DNA of 64,000 bases from an uncultured Oscillospiraceae bacterium. GTDB lineage: Bacteria; Bacillota; Clostridia; Oscillospirales; Oscillospiraceae. Under the pieces are notes generated by a model. It had not been told where the DNA came from and made no database searches. It saw only the letters and a list, made by a program, of their open reading frames with translations. A program made the position numbers and the translations under genes. This document shows, piece after piece, positions 1 through 9,324 of the stretch. The DNA lies in NCBI GenBank assembly GCA_947589545.1, contig CANQBA010000012.1:1-64000 (forward strand). The letters are read 5' to 3'. Numbering within the stretch: position 1 is the first letter of the stretch; each line of letters begins with the position of its first letter.

Positions 1-357
1 CCTAACCGCACACAACCCACAAACACCGAGGGCCAGGTACACGCAAGGCTATACCTGGCCCTCGCCGTGGGTACGCAGATTTTAAGCCTCCTGGACTTTA
101 TCTACACCACCGTGGGCCTCCGGCTCATTCCGGGGAGCTTTGAGATGAACCCCTTCTTCGGCGGAATCCTCAGCACCCCCTGGGCCACGCTGGGACTGAA
201 GTTTGTCCTCATCCCCGCGTCCCTCTGGCTCCTCTACCACTTCCGACGCCGCCCGCTGGCGCGCTTCGGCCTGTGGCTCTGCTTCCTCGCCTACCTCGCC
301 TTCGACGCCTTCGCCCTCTACATAGTCCTGACCTACTGGCGGGAGGTGCTGGGGTGA
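1..357 (+). CDS. Small multi-pass membrane protein, DUF5658-like (5' end outside window)
   Basis: The reading frame is open to the left edge and stops at 355-357. A GTG at 67 could start a 96-residue product, but residues encoded before it continue the same hydrophobic character, so the true start is probably upstream of the window. About three membrane segments are visible. The first contains an LLDFIYT motif and is followed by the pattern FEMNP, typical of the small DUF5658 family, whose function is unknown. I recognise the family only weakly. Nothing in the neighbourhood suggests a role. Confidence 0.55.
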   Translation, partial: PNRTQPTNTEGQVHARLYLALAVGTQILSLLDFIYTTVGLRLIPGSFEMNPFFGGILSTPWATLGLKFVLIPASLWLLYHFRRRPLARFGLWLCFLAYLAFDAFALYIVLTYWREVLG

Positions 358-424
358 GCCAAAGCGCCGCATGGAATCATTTTCCGAAAAACCATTTCAA
401 TTCCTAAAAGATACGAAAAAGCCG

Positions 425-457
425 AAAAGACGTAGTTGGGTTGCAACTACGTCTTTT
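425..457. terminator. Perfect 14-bp stem-loop, probable bidirectional terminator
   Basis: Arms 425-438 and 444-457 are perfectly complementary around the loop GGTTG. The stem begins with four A and ends with four T, so it could terminate transcription in either direction. It lies after the first gene. Its arms (GACGTA ... TACGTC) resemble the left site of the putative invertible element near 18.03 kb. Confidence 0.6.
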
Positions 458-673
458 CAGTTTGCCGTACCGTCTTGCCCCTCGGTTCACTATGTTTCCC
501 TATCCCACGGGGTCCATGTACGTCGGAAAAAATCCCTTTTGTCACGCAAGTGCGCGCTTTGCGTGCGCGCAGTGTGACAGCAGGGTGATTTTCTCTGAAT
601 TTCGCAAAATTCAGAAAAATTACCCACACGTATCCCCTTGGCATCGAAAGCCCTGACGGGCTTTCAAGCCAGG
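458..673. other. Non-coding stretch with several small hairpins
   Basis: No convincing gene is present. An 8-bp hairpin (arms 595-602 and 607-614, loop CGCA) and another (646-653 and 658-665, loop TGAC) are visible. The second sits just beyond the stop of the leftward regulator gene but has no T-tract. The region may be a run of degenerate palindromic repeats. Confidence 0.4.
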
Positions 674-1387
674 TTATAGGCTCCGCCGCCGGTCGAAGGC
701 GGCCAGGGCCATTTGGATGCCGGAGAAGTCGGAGCGGCCCATGGGCACCATGTCCCCGGAGATCAGCTTGAGCTTATCCCGGCCCAGCACTGAGATGTGC
801 TCCAGATTCACCAGATAACTGCGGTGCACCCGGACGAACCGGCCGGCGTGCAGCTGGCGCTCCAGCTCCTGGAGCGTGCCCCGCCAGGAGCTCTCGCTGC
901 CGTCCCGGCGGTGGAGCTCCACCACATGGTTGTATACCTCAAAATAGAGCGCGTCCGCTATGGGCAGGCGCACCTCCCCCAGGGGCGTGGTCAGGGACAG
1001 GATGTGGGGCGCGTGCCGCTCCAGAAACTGATCCAGCACGTCCTCCAGCTGATGCTCACGCAGGGGCTTTAAGAGATAGTGCAGCGGCCGGACGTCATAG
1101 CCGTCCACGGCGTACCGCTCACTGCTGGACATGAGCACCAGATCCAGATCCCACTTGCGCTCTCGCAGGAGCTTCGCGAAGCGGATGCCCTTCTCCTCCC
1201 CGAAGAGGATGTCCTGAAAAAGAAGGTCGCACCGCTGGCCCCGCTTCAGGGCGGACAGCGTCTGGGCCGGGTCGTGATACCAGGTGATATGGCAGGCCGC
1301 GTCCCGCGCGCCGAAGGATCGGGACAGGGTGGATGAAAGCGCCGAGGCAAAGGCGCTGTCGTCGCCGCAGATGATGATCTCATGCAT
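674..1387 (-). CDS. LytTR-family response regulator
   Basis: This 237-residue protein has an N-terminal receiver domain (about 1-120) and a C-terminal LytTR DNA-binding domain (about 130-235). The receiver has the acidic pair D9-D10, the probable phosphoacceptor D59 in the motif FQDI, and the conserved Lys in LLKPL near 107. The LytTR part has the usual FVRVHRSYLVN block. Such regulators (AgrA/ComE type) answer peptide-sensing histidine kinases, but no kinase is encoded beside it here. It is transcribed away from the bacteriocin-type cassette to its right. It could regulate that cassette, though this is inference. Confidence 0.9.
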   Translation of the reverse strand: MHEIIICGDDSAFASALSSTLSRSFGARDAACHITWYHDPAQTLSALKRGQRCDLLFQDILFGEEKGIRFAKLLRERKWDLDLVLMSSSERYAVDGYDVRPLHYLLKPLREHQLEDVLDQFLERHAPHILSLTTPLGEVRLPIADALYFEVYNHVVELHRRDGSESSWRGTLQELERQLHAGRFVRVHRSYLVNLEHISVLGRDKLKLISGDMVPMGRSDFSGIQMALAAFDRRRSL

Positions 1388-1527
1388 AGCCGGGCGCCCC
1401 CTTTTTTCCGGGAGTTGACTTTACTTTATCACATTTTCCGCGCTTTACGGGGCGAACCGGGACTTCACGAACGCGTTCCACGCCCTGACGGACGGGGCCG
1501 GAGGAATACTACAGGGAGAAAAAAACA

Positions 1528-1824
1528 ATGACCATCACGAAAAACCGGGACGGAGCTCATCTGGAGCTTGCGCTTGAAGGGTGGCTGGACACCACCGCCG
1601 CGCCTCAACTGGAGGCGGAGCTGAAGTAGAACATAAACGGCGTCACGGAGCTGTCGCTGGATTTCGATAAGCTGAAGTATCTTTCTTCCACGGGTCTGCG
1701 GGTGCTCCTGAGCGCCCAGAAGGTCATGAACCGGCAGGGGTCTATGGTCATTAAGAACGTGAACGAGACGGTCATGGAGATCTTTGAGGTCACCGGCTTT
1801 GCGGATATCCTGACCATTGTGTGA
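1528..1824 (+). pseudogene. STAS-domain anti-sigma factor antagonist, interrupted by an in-frame TAG
   Basis: Translation from the ATG at 1528, preceded by AGGGAG, gives a STAS (SpoIIAA-like) domain that is complete except for one TAG codon at 1627-1629, at residue 34. The rest reads on cleanly to TGA at 1822, about 98 residues in all, including the KYLSSTGLRVLL segment that holds the phosphorylatable Ser region. One AAG-to-TAG change would explain the stop. These antagonists sit at the start of NHLM-type cassettes in Clostridia and work with an RsbW-like kinase. A remnant of such a kinase follows directly. TAG is a normal stop in many nearby genes, so recoding is unlikely. Confidence 0.75.
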
Positions 1825-1825
1825 T

Positions 1826-1921
1826 ATGGCCGGCGGCGATAAGCAAACGGACAGCAAGCGCAGGCCCATCGAGGGCCCGGGCATCTTCATGGTGAAGAAG
1901 ACCATTGAAAGAGAAGAACAT
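1826..1921 (+). pseudogene. Remnant of an RsbW-like anti-sigma serine kinase (C-terminal end)
   Basis: Only about 30 codons remain, directly after the STAS gene. The frame encodes KRRPIEGPGIFMVKKT, which closely resembles the last ATP-binding box (usual form RPIGGLGIFMVKK) of HATPase-type anti-sigma kinases. The N-box and the rest of the domain are absent. This is best read as the end of a kinase gene that lost most of its length by deletion. The identification rests on one motif and the expected partner next door. Confidence 0.5.
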
Positions 1922-1938
1922 AGCGGAGGAGAGCGGCA

Positions 1939-2400
1939 ATGGACAGGGGACTCTTTCGTCAGAAGACGCTGGAAAGGGTGTCCAGCCCGGAGCAGATGAA
2001 CGACTATATCCGGGTGACAAGTCCCGGCGTATGGCTGGTGCTGGCGGCGGTGAGCGCGCTATTGGCGGGGCTCATCGTCTGGCCGGCGCTGGGCCGGCTG
2101 GAGACCACGGTGACGGCTGTGGCGGCGGCCGGGCCGGGGGGAGAGGCGATCTTATACATAGCGGAGGAGGACATGGACGCTGTCCGTGCCTGCCAGACCG
2201 TACACATCGGCGGGGAGGACTTCACCCTTTCCGAGGTGGCGGCGGCCGGGAGCTTCGAGGCCTACGTCCTGCATGTGGGCGGCCTGGAGGCGGGCCAGTG
2301 GGTGTACCCGGCAAAGCTGGACGCGGCTCTGGACGAGGGCGTTTACGAGGCCCGGATCGTGGTGGACAGCGTGTCGCCCATCTCGTTTTTGCTGAACTGA
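1939..2400 (+). CDS. NHLM bacteriocin-system secretion (HlyD-like) adaptor protein
   Basis: This 153-residue protein has an N-terminal segment with the SSPEQMNDYIRVTSP pattern seen in NHLM-type secretion proteins, then one membrane span (about 33-52) and a small extracytoplasmic domain. Family members link a peptidase-containing ABC exporter to the outside. It is short compared with classical HlyD proteins and lacks an obvious lipoyl or coiled-coil hairpin. Start ATG 1939 follows GGAGGAGAG. The stop at 2398-2400 lies eight bases before the ABC1 gene, so the two were probably co-transcribed. Confidence 0.7.
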   Translation: MDRGLFRQKTLERVSSPEQMNDYIRVTSPGVWLVLAAVSALLAGLIVWPALGRLETTVTAVAAAGPGGEAILYIAEEDMDAVRACQTVHIGGEDFTLSEVAAAGSFEAYVLHVGGLEAGQWVYPAKLDAALDEGVYEARIVVDSVSPISFLLN

Positions 2401-2407
2401 GGCGCCC

Positions 2408-4341
2408 ATGAAAGAGAAGAAGATCAAAAAGCCCGTCACAAAGGGCGTTGCCAAGGTGCCGGTGGTCATGCGGATGGAGGCGCTGAAGTGCGGCGCCGCT
2501 TCTCTTACCATGGTACTGGCATATTATAACAAATGGATCCCTCTGGAGCAGGTGCGGGCCGATTGCGGCGTGAGTCGGGACGGCTCCAACGCCAAGAACG
2601 TGCTGAAGGCCGCGAGAAGCTATGGCCTCACGGCTAAGGCGTACCGCCTGGAGCCGGAGGATCTGCGGGAGAACGGCAGCTTTCCATGCGCCATCCACTG
2701 GAACTTCAACCACTTCGTGGTGCTGGACGGTTTCAAGGGCGGCAAGGCCATCCTGAACGGCCCGGCCCGGGGCGTCACTCCGGTGAGTATGGAGACCTTC
2801 GACGAATCCTTCACGGGCATCTGCCTGATGTTCGAGCCGGGGGAGGATTTTTGAGCCCGGCGGCGCGCCTAAGAGCATGTTGGGCTACGCGAAAAGCGCC
2901 TCAAAGCGCGGGAAAGGCGCTGGTGATCGTGATGCTGACCACGCTTAGCGGCTCCCTGTCCGGCGTCATAAGCCCCGCCTTCTCCCGTATCTTCATGGAT
3001 CGGCTTCTGACAGGACAGAACCCGGAATGGCTGTGGCCCTTCGTCCTGGCGCTGGCGGGCGTGAGCCTGTTGCAGCTCATCGTGGCCTGGATGCAGGCGA
3101 TATGATCCCTTCGCATCACGGGAAAGCTGGCCTCGGTGGGGGCGGCCACGTTCCATTGGAAGGTTCTGCACATGCCCATGGAGTTTTTCTCCCAGCGCAT
3201 GGCCGGCGACATCCAACAGCGGCAGTCCGCCAACGCCTCCATCGCCCAGGAGCTGGTGAACACCTTAGGGCCCCTGGTGCTGAACGCCATTATGATGGCG
3301 TTCTACCTGGTGGTCATGCTGCGCTACTCCTGGATCCTGACCCTGGTGGGTCTGGCCTCCGTGGCCATCAACCTGGCGGTGAGCCGGCTCATCTCCAAAA
3401 AGCGGGTGAACATCACCCGCGTGCAGATGCGCGATTCCGGGAAGCTCACCTCTTCCACCATGGCGGCCATCGAGATGATGGAGACCATCAAGGCCGCCGG
3501 CGCGGAGAACGGCTATTTTGAGCGCTGGGCCGGCTATCAGGCCGGCGTCAATACCCAGGAGATGCGATATGCAAAGACGGACGCGTATCTGGGCCTTATC
3601 CCGTCCGTTGTCAACAGTGTCTGCGACATGGTCATCCTGTTCCTGGGCGTGCTGTTCGTGATGCGGGGCAGCTTCACCATCGGCATGGTCATGGCCTTCC
3701 AGGGCTTCCTCATGAGCTTCACCGCCCCCGCCGCCACCTTCATTGGCGCGGGACAGACCATCCAGGAGATGCGCACCCAGATGGAGCGGGTGGAGAACGT
3801 GATGGAGTACCCCGAGGACAGCAACATGGCCGAGGGGGAGGAGCAGGAGAGCTACGACAAGCTATCCGGCGCCCTGGAGATGAAGCACGTCACCTTCGGC
3901 TATTCCAAGCTGGCGGAGCCCCTTATTGAAGATTTCAACCTCTCTCTGAAGCCCGGCAGCCGGGTGGCCTTTGTGGGCGGTTCCGGCTGTGGAAAATCCA
4001 CGCCGGGCAAGCTCATTTCGTGCCTTTACCAGCCCTGGAGCGGGGAGATCCTCTTTGACGGCAAGCCCATCCGGGAGATAGACCGGGGCGTGTTCACCGG
4101 GTCGCTGGCGGTGGTGGATCAGAACGTCATCCTCTTTGAGGACACCATCGCCGCGAATATCAAGATGTGGGATAAGTCCATCGAGAACTTCGAGATGATC
4201 CTGGCGGCCCATAGGCTCTCCACCATCCGGGACTGCGACGAGATCATCGTCCTGGATCACGGGAAAGCGGTGGAGCGCGGAACCCACGAGGAGCTTATCG
4301 TCCGTGGCGGGTATTACACCCGCCTTGTATCCAACGACTGA
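2408..4341 (+). pseudogene. NHLM peptidase-containing ABC exporter (ABC1), multiply disrupted
   Basis: The first 149 codons (2408-2854) encode a C39 cysteine-peptidase domain with the catalytic Cys in MEALKCGAASL and the His in WNFNHFVVLDG. The frame is then lost twice: at a T5 run at 2848-2852 and again near 2901-2915. After that an ABC membrane domain runs in another frame, crossed by a TGA at 3103-3105, and continues to 4341. The ATPase domain has Walker A (GSGCGKST) and an H-loop region (AAHRLSTI), but it jumps in frame from the segment after the Q-loop to the H-loop. The ABC signature and Walker B are missing. This protein would normally cut double-glycine leaders and export the peptide. 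It cannot be functional as read. Confidence 0.85.
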
Positions 4342-4355
4342 GGAGGTGCGCTCGA

Positions 4356-6020
4356 TTGGGATGGTTTGAGGAACAAATAAGGCAGCGCCGCCTCCAGGAT
4401 CAGCGGGCCTTCCAGGAGGGCTTCGCCTCCATCGCGGGGGCGGTGCTGGGCCGCCGGGCCGCGCCGGGGGACGAGAGCCAGCGGGCCAGGAGCGCCATAG
4501 AGGAGGTTCTGCGCTATTACCACGCCAAAAGCCGGGAGGTGCCCGACTCGGTAAAGGATTTTAACGAGCAGCTGGAGTTTCTTCTGCGGCCTTACGGCAT
4601 CATGCGCCGGACGGTAACGCTGGAGAAGGGCTGGTACAGGGACGCCATGGGGGCCATGCTGACCCGCCGGAAATCCGACGGCGCCCTTGTGGCTATGATC
4701 CCCACGGGCCTTTCCGGCTACACATACTTAGAACCCGAGACAGGCAAGCGCCGGCGTATAAACGCCCGGACAGAAGAACCCTTTGAAAAAGAGGCCATCG
4801 CCTTTTATAAGCCCTTCCCCCAGGGGAAGATCGGCATCCCCGGTCTCATGAAATACATAGCCTCTTGCACCTCCCTGGCGGACTGGATCCTGTTCGCCGC
4901 GTCCGCGCTGGCGGTGAGCCTGGTGGGACTGCTTCTGCCCTGGCTCAACAAGCTGCTGTTCTCCCGCGTGGCGACTGGCGGGAGCGTGACGGTGCTGGCG
5001 GCGCTGGTAATCGTGGGCGTGACGCTGGGGTTCTCCGTGCTCACCACCTTCCGCCAGCGGGGCGTCACCCAGCAGATGATGGAGCAGAGCGCCAGGGAGA
5101 ACGGCCTTACCTACGCCCCTATCAGCGGCGTGCAGAAGGTGAAGCTCTCCGGCGCGGAGAAGCGGGCCTTCGCCAAGTGGAGCGGGCAGAACGCCAAGGG
5201 GACGCGGCTTCGGTACGACCCGCCCATGTTCCTGAAGGTGAACAGCGTCATCAGTCTCGCCATTACCCTCGCCGGGACGCTAGTAATGTACGTGGTGGCG
5301 GTGAGAAGCGGCGTGTCCGCGGCGGAATATTACGCCTTCAACTCCGCCTACGCCATGTTGAGCGGGGCGTTTATGTCCCTGGTAGGCATCGCGGTCATGG
5401 TGGGGCAGATCATCCCCATCCTCAATATGGCCAAGCCCATCCTGGAGGCCGAGCCCGAGATCGCGGAGGACAAACAGGTGGTGGAGCGGCTCTCCGGCGG
5501 CATCGAGCTCAACAACGTCTCCTTCCGGTACGCGGAGGATATGCCGAGCGTGGTGGACAACCTGAGCCTCAAGATACGCCCCGGCCAGTACGTGACTATC
5601 GTGGGCAAGACCGGCTGCGGTAAAAGTACGCTCATGCGCCTGCTCTTGGGCTTCGAGACGCCCCAGAAGGGCGCAATCTACTACGACGGCCGGGATATGG
5701 CGGCCCTTGATCTCAGGAGCCTCCGGCGGCGCATGGGCGTGGTGATGCAGGACGGCAAGCTCTTTCAGGGGGATATCTACTCCAACATCACCATCTCCGC
5801 GCCCTGGCTGACCGTAGACGACGCCTGGGCGGCGGCGAAGATGGCGGGCGTGGCGGAGGACATCCGGCGTATGCCCATGGGGATGCACACCCTCATTTCC
5901 GAGGGCGGCGGCATCTCCGGCGGCCAGCGCCAGCGGCTGCTCATCGCCCGGAACAGCTTTTTCGCCGAGCTTGTGGCCCGCCAGCGGCTGGACACGGAGT
6001 CCACCGCGGGCGGCAGGTAA
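4356..6020 (+). pseudogene. NHLM ABC exporter subunit (ABC2) with internal deletions
   Basis: A 554-codon frame starts at TTG 4356 after an AGGAGGT Shine-Dalgarno site. It has the cytoplasmic N-terminal region typical of the NHLM ABC2 subunit, a membrane domain and an ATPase with Walker A (GKTGCGKST) and signature (ISGGQRQRL). The membrane domain is too short for the family, with an apparent in-frame loss near residues 205-215. Directly after the signature the sequence jumps from LLIARN to a stretch resembling the extreme C-terminus (FFAELVARQRL). Walker B and the H-loop are therefore missing. The defect is similar to that in ABC1. Probably inactive. Confidence 0.8.
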
Positions 6021-6029
6021 ACGGGAGAC

Positions 6030-6053
6030 ATATAAAAGCCTTTGCTTTTATAT
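6030..6053 (+). other. Perfect 10-bp hairpin between ABC2 and the AIM24-like gene
   Basis: Arms 6030-6039 and 6044-6053 pair perfectly around the loop CTTT. No T-tract follows. It sits ten bases after the ABC2 stop and could be an RNA-processing or attenuation site separating exporter and downstream expression. Confidence 0.45.
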
Positions 6054-6089
6054 AGAAATCATTGAAAGTTCATCAGGAGGAAAATTGAA

Positions 6090-6626
6090 ATGAAATACGA
6101 AATCTTGGGCGGCACCTTGCCAGTGGTGGTCTGCACCCTGGCGGATGGGGAGAGCATGATCAACGAGGGCGGCTCCATGAGTTGGATGAGTCCCAACATG
6201 CACATGGAAATCAGCTCCAACGGCGGCGTGGGCAAGGCCATCGGCCGAATGTTCGCCGGCGAGGCCACCATCGAACTGAGCGTACACTTCAACAAGAGGC
6301 TGGGCGCGGGCCTCTTTGGCGGCGAAGGCTTCATCCTGCAGAAGGTGTCCGGCAGCGGTATCGCCTTCGCGGAGTTCGACGGCCACGTGGTGGAGTACGA
6401 CCTGGACGCCGGACAGCAGATCGTGGTGGACACGGGGCATCTGGCGGCTATGGACGCCTCCTGCTCCATGGATATCCAGACGGTGAAGGGCGCGAAGAAC
6501 GTTCTCTTCGGCGGCGAGGGCCTTTTCCTCACCAACATCACGGGCCCTGGCCGGGTGTGGCTTCAGACGATGCCCCTTCCCAACGTGGCCGGCGCTCTGC
6601 GCCGCTATTTGGCATCCAACAATTGA
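6090..6626 (+). CDS. AIM24 / TIGR00266-family protein, internally shortened
   Basis: This 178-residue protein shows the glycine-rich beta pattern of the AIM24 (TIGR00266) family, including LGAGLFGGEGFILQK, a VVDTGHLAAMD block and the LFGGEGLFLTNITGPG block near the end. Family members are usually about 220-230 residues. Here the sequence passes directly from FAGE to a segment that normally lies some 50 residues later, which suggests an in-frame internal deletion. The biochemical role is unknown. Members commonly accompany NHLM-type cassettes. RBS AGGAGG lies before ATG 6090. The peptide gene follows 13 bases downstream. Confidence 0.75.
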   Translation: MKYEILGGTLPVVVCTLADGESMINEGGSMSWMSPNMHMEISSNGGVGKAIGRMFAGEATIELSVHFNKRLGAGLFGGEGFILQKVSGSGIAFAEFDGHVVEYDLDAGQQIVVDTGHLAAMDASCSMDIQTVKGAKNVLFGGEGLFLTNITGPGRVWLQTMPLPNVAGALRRYLASNN

Positions 6627-6639
6627 GGGAGCGATAAAC

Positions 6640-6858
6640 ATGGCGGAACTGAACGAAAAGCCCCTGGAGGGCGTCACCGGCGGGGCCAACATACCGGATT
6701 ATCCGGTAGGCGTGCGGTGTTTTATCTGTGACAACTGCATCGGCTGCTGCGTCCACGAGGGTGAGAGTGGCTGCCCCTACGTCGACAAGAACGCCGCCTA
6801 CGCCGATAGAGCTGCCGACGGCTCCTGCCGCAAGCAGAAAAAGCGCGTGCTGGACTAA
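6640..6858 (+). CDS. Cys-rich peptide with double-glycine leader, candidate exporter substrate
   Basis: The 72-residue product begins MAELNEKPLEGVTGG, a leader of the ELxxxxLexVxGG type recognised by C39 peptidases, with predicted cleavage after G15. The remaining 57 residues hold seven cysteines (27, 30, 33, 36, 37, 45, 63), the first four spaced CxxCxxCxxC. This suggests metal binding, disulfides or modification of a ribosomal peptide. The gene is intact, has a Shine-Dalgarno site (GAGGGAG) and closes the cassette that encodes the peptidase-exporter. No modification enzyme is encoded nearby. A bacteriocin-like role is inference from leader and context. Confidence 0.65.
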   Translation: MAELNEKPLEGVTGGANIPDYPVGVRCFICDNCIGCCVHEGESGCPYVDKNAAYADRAADGSCRKQKKRVLD

Positions 6859-6866
6859 ACCGCAAA

Positions 6867-6901
6867 TCTCCCTGCCGCAAACGCGACAGGGAGAGCTTTT
6901 G
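6867..6901 (+). terminator. Rho-independent terminator of the bacteriocin-type cassette
   Basis: Arms 6868-6874 and 6887-6893 (CTCCCTG/CAGGGAG) form a hairpin followed by a short T run at 6897-6900. It begins eight bases after the peptide gene stop. Confidence 0.65.
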
Positions 6902-6952
6902 CGTCTTTATGAGCGAAAAAAGGGACGGTTAGGTACATGGAGCCGAAAAAGG

Positions 6953-6981
6953 TTGATGTTTTTCCCCAAAAACGCTATAAT
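6953..6981 (+). promoter_or_regulatory. Sigma-A-type promoter for the helicase gene
   Basis: TTGATG (6953-6958) and TATAAT (6976-6981) are separated by exactly 17 bases. The start codon lies about 37 bases downstream. Confidence 0.75.
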
Positions 6982-7017
6982 GGGTGAAAAAGATTTCTTT
7001 ATGCCGGGAAGATGCGT

Positions 7018-9312
7018 ATGATGACCGATCGGGAGTTTCTGGAACACTACTGTCAAACCTTCACCCCCGCCCAGCGGGAGGCTGTCAGGGCCGTGGACGG
7101 CCCCGTGCTGCTGCTGGCCGTTCCGGGCAGCGGCAAGACCACCGTGCTGGTGGCGCGTCTGGGCTATATGGCGCTCTGCCGGGGCATCGACCCCGAAAAT
7201 ATCCTGACCATGACCTACACCGTGGCCGCCACCAGGGAGATGAAAAAGCGGTTCGCGGAGCTTTTCGGCCAGGAGCTGGCCGGCAGGACGGAGTTTCGCA
7301 CCATCAACGGCGTCTCGGCGAAAATCATCAGCCGCTATGAGAAAAACCACGGAAAGGACAGGGCCTTCCGGCTCCTGGACAGCGAGGGCGAGCTCAACGG
7401 GATCGCGGCGCGGATCTACTGCGACGTGACGGGCGAAAAATACGCCTCCCCCAGCACGGTCAAGGACATTCGGACAGGCATCACCTACGTAAAAAACAGG
7501 ATGCTCACCGGCGATGAGCTGGGCGGCGTCCCCGTGGGCGTGGAGCGGTTTCCCGAGATTTATGCCCGTTACTGCGCGTTTTTGAAAAGCCAGCGGCTCA
7601 TGGACTACGACGACCAGATGGCCTACGCGCTGCTCTTTCTGGAGCGGGTGCCGTCCCTGCTGGCGTATTTTCAGGATCGATTCCGCTATATCTGCGTGGA
7701 TGAGGCCCAGGATACGTCAAAGATCCAGCATGAGATCATCAGGCTTCTGGCGTCCAAAAGCGAAAATCTCTTTATGGTGGGCGACGAGGATCAGTCCATA
7801 TACGGCTTCCGGGCGGCCTGGCCGGAGGCTCTGATGGCGTTTGAAAAGGATCACCCCGGCGCGAAAGTCCTGTTTCTGGAGGACAATTTCCGCTCCACCC
7901 CGGAGATCATCGCCCTGGCCAATATCTTCGTGGCCCGGAACAGATTCCGCCGGGCCAAGACGATCCGGCCCACCAGGGCCAGCGGGGACGCCGTCAAAAG
8001 GATCTCTGCCCTGAGCCGCCAGGCGCAGTTTTCTTATCTGTTCCACGAGGCCCGGAACGTTCGGCGGGAGACGGCCATCCTCTACCGCAACAACGACAGC
8101 GCCCTGCCGCTGATCGATCTCTTCGAGCGAAACGGCGTCCCCTACAACTGCCGGAGCTTTGACGCCTCCTTTTTTACCCACCGTATCCTGAACGACATCC
8201 GCGCCATCGTCCGCTTCGCGGAGGATCCGGCGGACGCGGAGACGTTTATGCAGATCTATTACAAATTTGGCTTACCCCTGTCCAGGGCCGCCGCAGAATA
8301 CGCCTGCGCCGCGTCCCGGCGGACGGGGAAGGACATCCTCACTGAGCTCCTGAGCGTTCGCGGTCTGCCCGCCTCCGCCAGGGAGGGGGTTCACAGGCTC
8401 CGGGCCCTCCTGCCGCGGCTCTTGGAAGTGGACGCGGGAGCGGCTTTGGATCTGATCGTCAACGACATGCAGTACAGGGCCTATGTGGAGCAAAACGGCT
8501 TGGACAGCGGGAAATTTTTCGTGCTGCGGATGCTGGCACAAAACGAAGGCGACATCGGCGGCCTCCTGCGCCGGCTGGACGCACTGCAGGCCCTCATCCG
8601 GGAGCACAAAAATATCCCGGAGACGCTTCTGACACTCTCCACCGTCCATTCGGCCAAGGGGTTGGAATATGAGCGGGTGTTTCTTCTGGACGTCATCGAC
8701 GGTATCCTGCCCGCAAAGCCGGCGCGCGACTGTAAAAACCCGGAGGATCTGCGGGCTTACGAGGAGGATCGGCGGCTCTATTATGTGGCAATGACCCGGG
8801 CGAAGGCGTCCCTTTACCTGTTCTCCTGCGCCGATTCCCTGTCGAGCTTCACCACCGAAGCCCTGGCGGCGCTTCCCGGGGAGGCGGCCTCCGGCACGGA
8901 CGTGTTTTCGTTTTTGCGTGAAAACCTGCTGGGGAGAACCTACGGGCATAAAGAAAACGGTCAGGGAGAGATCCTTGCCCAGTGCGACGATATGTTTTTA
9001 ATAAAGTATTCCAATGGCCGGACGGAGCTCCTGTCCCTGGCGCAAATGGCGGAAGGGCGCGACACGACCGTAAAATCCGCACCCGCGCGGCCCCCAAAGG
9101 CCCCCGGCGAAGTGGAAAAAACCGCGCCGCTCCCGGAGTTCAAAACCGGCAATCGGGTCGTCCACACCGTCTTCGGCCCGGGAAGGATCGCGGCGCTTAC
9201 CGTCTCCGGCTCCGCCACCATCGCGACGGTCGCATTTGACGGGACAGGGGAGACGAAACGGTTTGTCCTCCAGGACGCGGTGAGGAAGGGGCTGTTGAAG
9301 CTGACGCAATAG
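7018..9312 (+). CDS. UvrD/PcrA-like superfamily I DNA helicase
   Basis: About 764 residues. Motif I is VPGSGKTT near residue 37, motif II is VDEAQD, motif III is GDEDQSIYGFRAA, motif IV is LEDNFRS, motif V is TVHSAKGLEYERVFL and motif VI is YVAMTRAK. These identify an ATP-dependent 3'-5' DNA helicase of the UvrD/PcrA/Rep group used in repair and replication restart. The C-terminus (about 710-764) resembles the Tudor-like tail of PcrA that contacts RNA polymerase, with the VVHTVFGPGRI pattern. I prefer the ATG at 7018 because GGGAAG lies six bases before it. The ATG at 7012 abuts that site. It is a single-gene transcript with its own promoter. Confidence 0.92.
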   Translation: MMTDREFLEHYCQTFTPAQREAVRAVDGPVLLLAVPGSGKTTVLVARLGYMALCRGIDPENILTMTYTVAATREMKKRFAELFGQELAGRTEFRTINGVSAKIISRYEKNHGKDRAFRLLDSEGELNGIAARIYCDVTGEKYASPSTVKDIRTGITYVKNRMLTGDELGGVPVGVERFPEIYARYCAFLKSQRLMDYDDQMAYALLFLERVPSLLAYFQDRFRYICVDEAQDTSKIQHEIIRLLASKSENLFMVGDEDQSIYGFRAAWPEALMAFEKDHPGAKVLFLEDNFRSTPEIIALANIFVARNRFRRAKTIRPTRASGDAVKRISALSRQAQFSYLFHEARNVRRETAILYRNNDSALPLIDLFERNGVPYNCRSFDASFFTHRILNDIRAIVRFAEDPADAETFMQIYYKFGLPLSRAAAEYACAASRRTGKDILTELLSVRGLPASAREGVHRLRALLPRLLEVDAGAALDLIVNDMQYRAYVEQNGLDSGKFFVLRMLAQNEGDIGGLLRRLDALQALIREHKNIPETLLTLSTVHSAKGLEYERVFLLDVIDGILPAKPARDCKNPEDLRAYEEDRRLYYVAMTRAKASLYLFSCADSLSSFTTEALAALPGEAASGTDVFSFLRENLLGRTYGHKENGQGEILAQCDDMFLIKYSNGRTELLSLAQMAEGRDTTVKSAPARPPKAPGEVEKTAPLPEFKTGNRVVHTVFGPGRIAALTVSGSATIATVAFDGTGETKRFVLQDAVRKGLLKLTQ

Positions 9313-9324
9313 CCGGCGCGCCGG

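Noticed and set aside
3103..3105. Possible selenocysteine at the TGA in ABC1
   Set aside because: The gene has two other frame losses and lacks Walker B, and no Cys is expected at this position, so ordinary disruption is simpler.
9313..9324. 12-bp perfect palindrome between helicase and YgjP-like genes
   Set aside because: It is only GC-rich dyad sequence without loop or T-tract. It gives no support for a terminator or a binding site.
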